Source: Chenopodium formosanum
Taxonomy: Eukaryota; Streptophyta; Magnoliopsida; Caryophyllales; Amaranthaceae
DNA length: 64,000 nucleotides
Direction of reading: 5' to 3'
Assembly: GCA_024500155.1 (NCBI GenBank)
Contig: CM044872.1
Span: 50,907,460 to 50,971,459 of the forward strand
Part shown: in pieces, positions 59,642 through 64,000 of the stretch
Numbering within the stretch: position 1 is the first letter of the stretch
Layout: each line of letters begins with the position of its first letter
The notes under the pieces: generated by a model
Databases searched by the model: none
Told to the model about the DNA's origin: nothing
What the model saw: the letters and a program-made list of their open reading frames with translations, nothing else
Made by a program: the position numbers and the translations under genes

Positions 59642-60790
59642 ATGGATCCAAACAACCCTAATTACAATCAACTTGCTCAATATTTTTCTGATTTAGGTGA
59701 TGATTTCATCACTTGTCCAAATTTTCAATTATTCCTAGAAAGATTAGGAAACCCTTCTTCTCAAAATTCCGTTCATCAACCAACACCTCCACAAATTCCT
59801 AATAATGAAAACACTTATTTTGAGCAACAAACTCCTTCCGTTACCGAAGGGAGCATCTCTGAGTACGATGTCAGCCAAGAAGAAGCTGTTCCGGAGACAC
59901 CACAGTACCCTCCACCACCTCCAAGGATTCCAGCCAATCAACCACTTGCCAAAGCGAGTCGCATTTGGTCGGTTGCTGAAGATGAAGCTCTAATTGGGTT
60001 CTACCTAGAACTAAGTGATGATGCGCTTCGTGGTACGAGCCAAAAGGCATCCAAACTATGGCGAAAAGTTCATGCATCTTACTGTAAACTATAAGCTAAG
60101 AAACCACATATTCTCCCGCCAAGACCTATGAAGAGTTTGGAGACACATTGGAGAAGAATGGCAGCTGATTTGCTACAGTGGATTAATTGCTATGAGGAGG
60201 CGGGCAAACTCCCTAAAAGCGGAAGTGGTTACAACGAAGCCGATCGAATTAAAAACGCTTCTAAATTGTTTTATATCTCCTCTAATCCACAACATAATTT
60301 TGTATTTCCACATGGAGTGGAAATGGTTAATAAAGATCCGAAGTGGAGGACTAAACTAAGATGAGGTCTGTCAAAGGAGGAAAGAAAGGGTTGCGGTGCC
60401 GATGATGAGGAAGATAGCAGTGGAAGTGGGAAAAGGTCTAGGGTGGAGAGTGAGAATGAAATCAGTACTGATGGATTTATGTCCGGAGGATTACCACGAC
60501 CAGACGGTGTCAAAAAAACGAAGGCTAAGCGTAAGGGCAAAGCAGTTGCTTCCGAAAGTGCAATATTGAGCATTAGTGAACAGATAAAAGCGTGTACTGA
60601 GGTTAGAGAAAGGGAGGCGAATTTACGACAACAACGGTTGGAACTTGATAGAGAAAAGGAAAAGAGGAAGCAAAAACAAGTTGATTTAGCAGAGAAGAAG
60701 ATGAATTTTGATATGCTTCAATCACTATTAGCAAGGACAACACCACTCACTCCAGTTGAAGAGGCCCACAAGGACGAGTTACTTCAATGA
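59642..60790 (+). pseudogene. Harbinger 2 Myb/SANT-like ORF1 protein, two stops
   Basis: One frame of about 382 codons is interrupted only at 60092 (TAA) and 60362 (TGA). It starts MDPNNPNYN, has a Pro-rich stretch, then a Myb/SANT-like domain beginning SRIWSVAEDEALIGFYLELS and continuing MKSLETHWRRM. The C-terminal half has PRPDGVKKTKAKRKGK, a nuclear-targeting-like basic patch, and a charged coiled-coil segment ending PLTPVEEAHKDELLQ. It is homologous to the 31775-32959 gene but keeps its frame throughout. In active elements it partners the transposase in DNA binding. Confidence 0.88.
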
Positions 60791-60814
60791 GTCTACGGTA
60801 GAAAATGATTGTAT

Positions 60815-61150
60815 TTCTTTAATAAGTTTATTTTTAATTAGTTGTATTCTGTGGTTAGATTTGTTTAATTAGTTTATCTTTAATTAGCTTATCTTTATTT
60901 TGTTCAAATTTAATTAGTTTATTTTTAAGTAGTTGTATTCTGAGGTTAGATATCTTTAATTAGTTTATCTTTATTTTGTTAAATTTTAATTAGTTTATTT
61001 TTAATTAGTTGTATTCTGAGTTTAGATTTGTTTAATTATTTTATCTTTAATTAGTTTATCTTTATTTTGTTAATTTTAATTAGTAGTATTCTGAGGTTAG
61101 ATTTCTTTAGTTAGTTAATCTTTAATTAGTTTATTTTTTATTAGTTGTAT
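60815..61150. repeat. Imperfect AT-rich tandem repeats between Harbinger 2 genes
   Basis: TTTAATTAG(T)TTAT and GTTGTATTCTGAGGTTAGAT recur four to five times with variable spacing. The block lies in the non-coding spacer between the two genes. Confidence 0.75.
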
Positions 61151-61256
61151 TCATGTCCCTTGTCTTATTAGACATTGAGTAGTCATATGTCTTTCATGTC
61201 AATTGTCTTTTTGTATTTTGAATAGTCAAGATTCTTTTATGTGTTACTATCTTTAA

Positions 61257-61337
61257 TCACTCATGGAATTGTCAATCATGTTTCATCACTCATGGAATTG
61301 TCAATCATGTTTCATCACTCATGGAATTGTCATTCAT
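61257..61337. repeat. 29 bp tandem repeat, three copies
   Basis: TCACTCATGGAATTGTCAAT, extended to a 29 bp unit ending CATGTTTCA, occurs three times. The third copy differs at one base (CATTCAT). It lies about 120 bp upstream of the transposase start. Confidence 0.88.
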
Positions 61338-61457
61338 ATTTTTGACCTCTCATTGAGTGTTCATGCTTATAAATAATAGTGATACCATCTACGCAAAACA
61401 CATTATAATCCAACTCCTCAAAAATATCCAAACACCCGTAAGTAACAAGCAAACACA

Positions 61458-62828
61458 ATGTTTTCCATTAGCTCAACCTCCAGCTCGTCTGATTCTGATC
61501 AATACGTAGAATTTGATCATTTAGTTGACGAATTTGTCACAACCCATCTACCAACTTTGTTGTATAACAACCAAACACAACCCCAACCCGTATCCGATGT
61601 TGAATGTGTTCCAGAGCGTAGAGGGGATACGGATAGAAGAGATAGGGAAAAGGGGCATGTTCAATTATTTAATGATTACTTTGCGAGTAATCCAGTTTAT
61701 AGCGACAAACAATTTCGGCGTAGATTTCGAATGCAACGACCTTTGTTTTGTAGGATTATGAACAAGGTGGTCGAGGGGGATCAATTCTTCCAGTAGCGTA
61801 GGAATGCAGCTGGAAGGCTTGGGTTATTACCGTTGCAGAAATGCACCGCTGCGATTAGAATGTTGGCGTACGGTACCTGTCCAGATGCCGTGTATGAGTA
61901 TCTGCGCATTGGCGAAACTACCTCCAGATTGGCTTTGCAACATTTTTGTCAAGGGGTTATTACACATTTTGAAGCTGAATATCTCAGAAGTCCCACCGAC
62001 GAAGATTTAAGGAGAATCTTGCATCAAAATGAAATGCGAGGTTTTCCCAGTATGATAGGTAGCATTGACTGCATGCATTAGGAGTGGAAGAATTGTCCTA
62101 TGGCTTGGAAAGCGCAATACGCAGGCCGTAATAAAAATGCAACCCCCATTCTAGAGGCCGTTGCAGATCAAGATTTATGGATTTGGCATGCATTCTTTGG
62201 AATTCCGGGATCTTGTAATGATCTTAATGTCCTTTACCGTTCTCCGGTCTTTGATGATGTTCTTCATGGTCGGGCACCTCCAATTCATTTTACCGTGAAC
62301 GACCATGAATACAAGTTGGGCTATTACTTAGCAGATGGCATTTACCAAAAATGGGATACTTTTATTCAAGGTATAACACTTCCACAACTTCAAAAGGATA
62401 AATTATTTGCTGATAAACAAGTTGCAGCTCGGAAGGACGTTGAACGGGCTTTTGGGGTTTTACAGGCTAGGTTTGCCATTCTACGACAACCCTCCCTTGC
62501 GTTTAATGAAGACATATTGTGTGACATAATGAAAGCTTGTATCATTATGCACAACATGATTGTCGAAGATGAACGACACAACTATACTCGGGCCGAAGTT
62601 TTAAGAAGGTACTATGAACAAGATCGCCCGCAAATTACAAGACCCACTACAAGTGCTACAGTTAACAACAACGAGCCTTTTGAATTCAATGTTGGCCGAC
62701 CGCCAAACGTTGATTTCGACACGTACGTCTAGATAAGAATGTCACTACGTGATAGAGACACTCATGTTCAATTAAAAGCGGATTTAGTGGAACACATTTG
62801 GCAAAAATATGGTTCTATTAATGAGTAA
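61458..62828 (+). pseudogene. Harbinger 2 DDE transposase with three internal stops
   Basis: A single frame of about 456 codons begins MFSISSTSSSSDSDQY and ends YGSINE. It contains FRRRFRMQRPLFCRIMNKV, GSIDCMH (first Asp), GSCNDLNVL (second Asp) and RKDVERAFGVLQ (Glu), the DDE_Tnp_4 layout of PIF/Harbinger transposases. Stops are at 61794 (TAG), 62079 (TAG, where Harbinger 1 has Trp) and 62730 (TAG). The frame resumes with RMSLRDRDTHVQ and the C-terminal EHIWQKYG, matching Harbinger 1. It is nonfunctional as it stands, but catalytic residues remain. Confidence 0.9.
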
Positions 62829-63472
62829 AAAAAAAAAAATTTGTTGTAAGATTACAATTTAATAGAGTCTTATGTAATCGTACGTTAAAAATCTAGGTTC
62901 GTTATTGGTTTGTAGTATTAAATGTAGTCGTACACCAATAAAATTTTATGTTGTATTAAATTTATAATTAATTAGCGATTAAAATTTCAATATTATGAAT
63001 TAATATTTAATAATTGTATTAAATTAAATAATAGTATAATTGTAATTAGTAGCCCTAAAAATTCATTTAACCAAAACATAATAAATAATAATAGGGTGAT
63101 GTGTAAGAGAGAGAAATATTGGTGGGGTATGTGAAAAAGTAGGAGAGAGATTGATGAGCATTTTTTTTTGCTCACTAGTGGGATAAAATTTGCTCACAAA
63201 AAATGCTCATGAGTAAATTTAGTTGGGAAGAGAGAGAAAGTGGGTAGAGAGAGAATGAGGAGAATTTTTTTTGCTCACTGGTGGGAATGCTCTAAATAAG
63301 GTTAAATTACACATAATATTACTCACTAGTTTTCTTGTCTCAAAAGTACATCTAAATTTATGCTTTCTCTATTTCTTAATAGTTATCATGCATTGACTAT
63401 GAGCACTACCTGTATTTATGTAAGTTATTTGTCACTTCTTTTTGTTTTGTTAGATTTGTTTAAGTTAAGTAA

Positions 63473-63908
63473 TGGAAAATTTGCAAATTGCAGCCCAAAA
63501 GTTGTTATAAATTGTAAATTGCAATCTAATTCAATTTTTTCATCGGTTTGTGTGTTGAAAAATGTTCGATTAAGGTTATAGCGGCCATTTTAACTCTTAA
63601 GGGTCCAAATTGTGTTTGGAATTGGCAAAAAATTAACGTAAATGTCTAGTTTTTACAGCAAAAAACTATTGCCCACAAATCGATACATCTTTGTTTCTCA
63701 AAACGAGACACTTACGTTATTTTTTTTTTTACTAAAATAACCCCTAAAACCTTAACTGAATATTTTCGACATGCAAATTGATGAAAAAGTTGAATTGAGC
63801 CGCAATTTACAATTTATAAGAACTTTTGGGATGCAATTTGCAATTTTTTTTAAATGGCTACAATTTATAAAATACAAATTTTAAATGGTACAATTGGTAA
63901 ATTTTCCT
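63473..63908. mobile_element. Foldback element D (436 bp), GGAAAATTTG ends
   Basis: The ends are TGGAAAATTTGCAAATTGCA and the inverse TTGGTAAATTTTCCT. The flanking 7-mers TAAGTAA (63466-63472) and TAATTAA (63909-63915) match at six positions. The arms pair strongly through CCCAAAAGTTGTTATAAATT (63493-63512) and AATTTATAAGAACTTTTGGG near 63820, with 60 bp further pairing. About 30 bp at the right end are extra. It shares the terminal motif with elements A, B and C. Confidence 0.7.
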
Positions 63909-64000
63909 TAATTAATTAACAAAAGTCATAAAATTAAAGTTTTTATTTATTATTTATTTTTTTTAATTTTTTTTACACACTTGCAACTTACTTGTTTGCT

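Larger units (their letters stand above)
58678..63292 (+). mobile_element. PIF/Harbinger transposon 2, inactivated (4.6 kb)
   Basis: The ends are GAGCATCCCCATTAATGAG and the inverse CTCACTGGTGGGAATGCTC, with TAA duplicated (58675-58677 and 63293-63295). Subterminal copies of TGAGCAAAA and TTTTGCTCA cluster at 58700-58815 and 63160-63285 and may be transposase binding sites. It carries a Myb/SANT-like gene (59642-60790) and a DDE transposase gene (61458-62828), in the same order and strand as Harbinger 1. Both have stops. The 58816-59641 and 62829-63160 stretches are AT-rich and non-coding. Confidence 0.92.

Noticed and set aside
1..64000. tRNA, snRNA or miRNA genes
   Set aside because: I looked for tRNA A/B boxes and long imperfect hairpins outside transposons and found none I could support by eye. 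A dedicated scan could still find some.

Overview
This window is nuclear DNA from a flowering plant, most likely a eudicot. The evidence is AT-rich intergenic DNA, GT-AG introns, two recognisable plant genes with many exons, degenerate plant-type telomere repeats (CCCTAAA-like), inserted organelle DNA, and a dense load of plant-type transposons (Copia, PIF/Harbinger, hAT, CACTA, Helitron, Stowaway and Tourist MITEs). I cannot name the species from sequence alone. Almost all the short open frames in the window are chance or belong to transposons.

Layout. 1-13.4 kb: gene-free, with a two-copy telomere-like block at the left edge, Stowaway MITEs, a 485 bp Helitron, a 91 bp hairpin MITE and two 1.1-1.2 kb terminal-inverted-repeat elements. 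13.4-30.8 kb: a nested retrotransposon complex. An older Copia element (14673-30723, target duplication CGAAG) carries a very young non-autonomous Copia element (14823-20097, duplication CAATT) inside its 5' LTR. It also holds a mosaic of plastid and mitochondrial DNA, a non-autonomous CACTA element and two MITEs. The complex may itself sit inside a solo LTR. 31.3-35.3 kb: a decayed PIF/Harbinger element with both of its genes. 35.5-39.5 kb: a Tourist MITE and two foldback elements.

40.1-46.9 kb: a ten-exon gene for an S28 serine carboxypeptidase (lysosomal Pro-X carboxypeptidase-like, 494 aa), with transposons in introns 1 and 7. 49.7-56.1 kb: an eight-exon gene for a CRWN4/NMCP2-type nuclear lamina protein (1082 aa). 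These are the only two intact host genes. They lie on the same strand, 2.8 kb apart, with no evident functional link. Downstream are a GACCCGA-rich hAT element, a second PIF/Harbinger element (58678-63292), and another foldback element at the right edge.

The most interesting observations are these. (1) Four foldback elements share near-identical 11 bp ends and about 7 bp target duplications, with otherwise unrelated interiors. (2) The two Harbinger relics carry nonsense codons that all fit C-to-T or G-to-A change, and in three cases the other copy still shows the ancestral codon. (3) The young Copia element has LTRs without a substitution but no coding capacity. It has no standard tRNA primer site; instead it has a 13 bp segment after the 5' LTR that is complementary to its own LTR. 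(4) Plastid and mitochondrial sequences are joined inside a retrotransposon.
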